A DNA stretch of 23,642 nucleotides from the NCBI GenBank assembly GCA_903889795.1, contig CAISYW010000184.1:1-23642 (forward strand). Direction: 5' to 3'. The notes under the pieces are model-generated. The model searched no databases, had not been told where the DNA came from, and saw only the letters and a program-made list of their open reading frames with translations. The DNA comes from an uncultured Chlamydiae bacterium. GTDB taxonomy: Bacteria; Chlamydiota; Chlamydiia; Chlamydiales; SM23-39. Both the position numbers and the translations under genes were made by a program. This document shows, piece after piece, positions 23,556 through 23,642 of the stretch (its first letter is position 1; the number at the start of each line of letters is the position of its first letter).

Positions 23556-23642
23556 GTACACCTCAAGAAAATACTAGTCTTCGGGCTGCTCAAGAATAGA
23601 TCATTGCCAATCCTAAAATGGGAAAGGTTGAAAAAGTAACAT
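23556..23642. other. Region upstream of mgtE at window edge
   Basis: This 87-base stretch must contain at least part of the mgtE promoter. No -35/-10 pair with proper spacing is convincing, and no open frame continues to the edge. Confidence 0.4.

Overview
The window looks like chromosome of a member of the Chlamydiae, probably an environmental (amoeba-associated, Parachlamydiales-type) lineage rather than the genus Chlamydia. Evidence: a replication block (duf721/dciA, gyrB, gyrA, tmk, holB) with mgtE beside it, and a tpiA / xseA-xseB-dxs neighbourhood; both orders match what I recall from Chlamydia genomes. Protein-level features (for example the GyrA quinolone region) are also of the chlamydial/planctomycetal kind. 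Base composition appears to be in the mid-40s % GC by eye; genus cannot be fixed from this alone.

Layout. (1) 1-150: 3' end of gatB, tail-to-tail with and overlapping the next gene. (2) 134-4608, minus strand: a complete arginine deiminase operon, arcA-arcC-argF (catabolic OTC)-AdiC-like antiporter, tightly spaced, which would turn imported arginine into ornithine, NH3, CO2 and ATP. (3) 4766-6904, plus: an LptD-like outer-membrane protein. (4) 7077-8677, minus: operon tpiA-secG-def with a readable promoter. (5) 9026-13455, plus: operon xseA-xseB-dxs-nadK with overlapping genes. (6) 13673-14572, minus: a lone ankyrin-repeat protein next to a 295-bp AT-rich gap. (7) 14868-21740, minus: operon duf721-gyrB-gyrA-tmk-holB behind a good sigma70-type promoter. 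(8) 22095-23555, minus: mgtE.

The most unusual content is in the gaps. Three copies of a ~165-bp dispersed element (6909-7071, 8824-8988, 21915-22079) are each one long imperfect palindrome with TATA...TATA ends and a small perfect palindrome at the centre. A second, unrelated element of the same architecture lies at 13458-13631. All four sit between genes: two between convergent genes, one between divergent genes, one in a tandem gap. One fills the whole space between the stop codons of two genes, and one places a perfect TATAAT in front of the xseA operon. They look like MITE-like or structured-RNA repeats and give rise to spurious small reading frames.

Other points worth a look: triosephosphate isomerase with Pro in place of the GHSERR serine and an altered loop 6; variant TPP-site residues in DXS; natural substitutions at the GyrA quinolone positions; a delta-prime subunit without its zinc-binding cysteines; and a possible 20-residue small protein beside the ankyrin gene. 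No tRNA, rRNA, CRISPR array or intact insertion sequence was seen.
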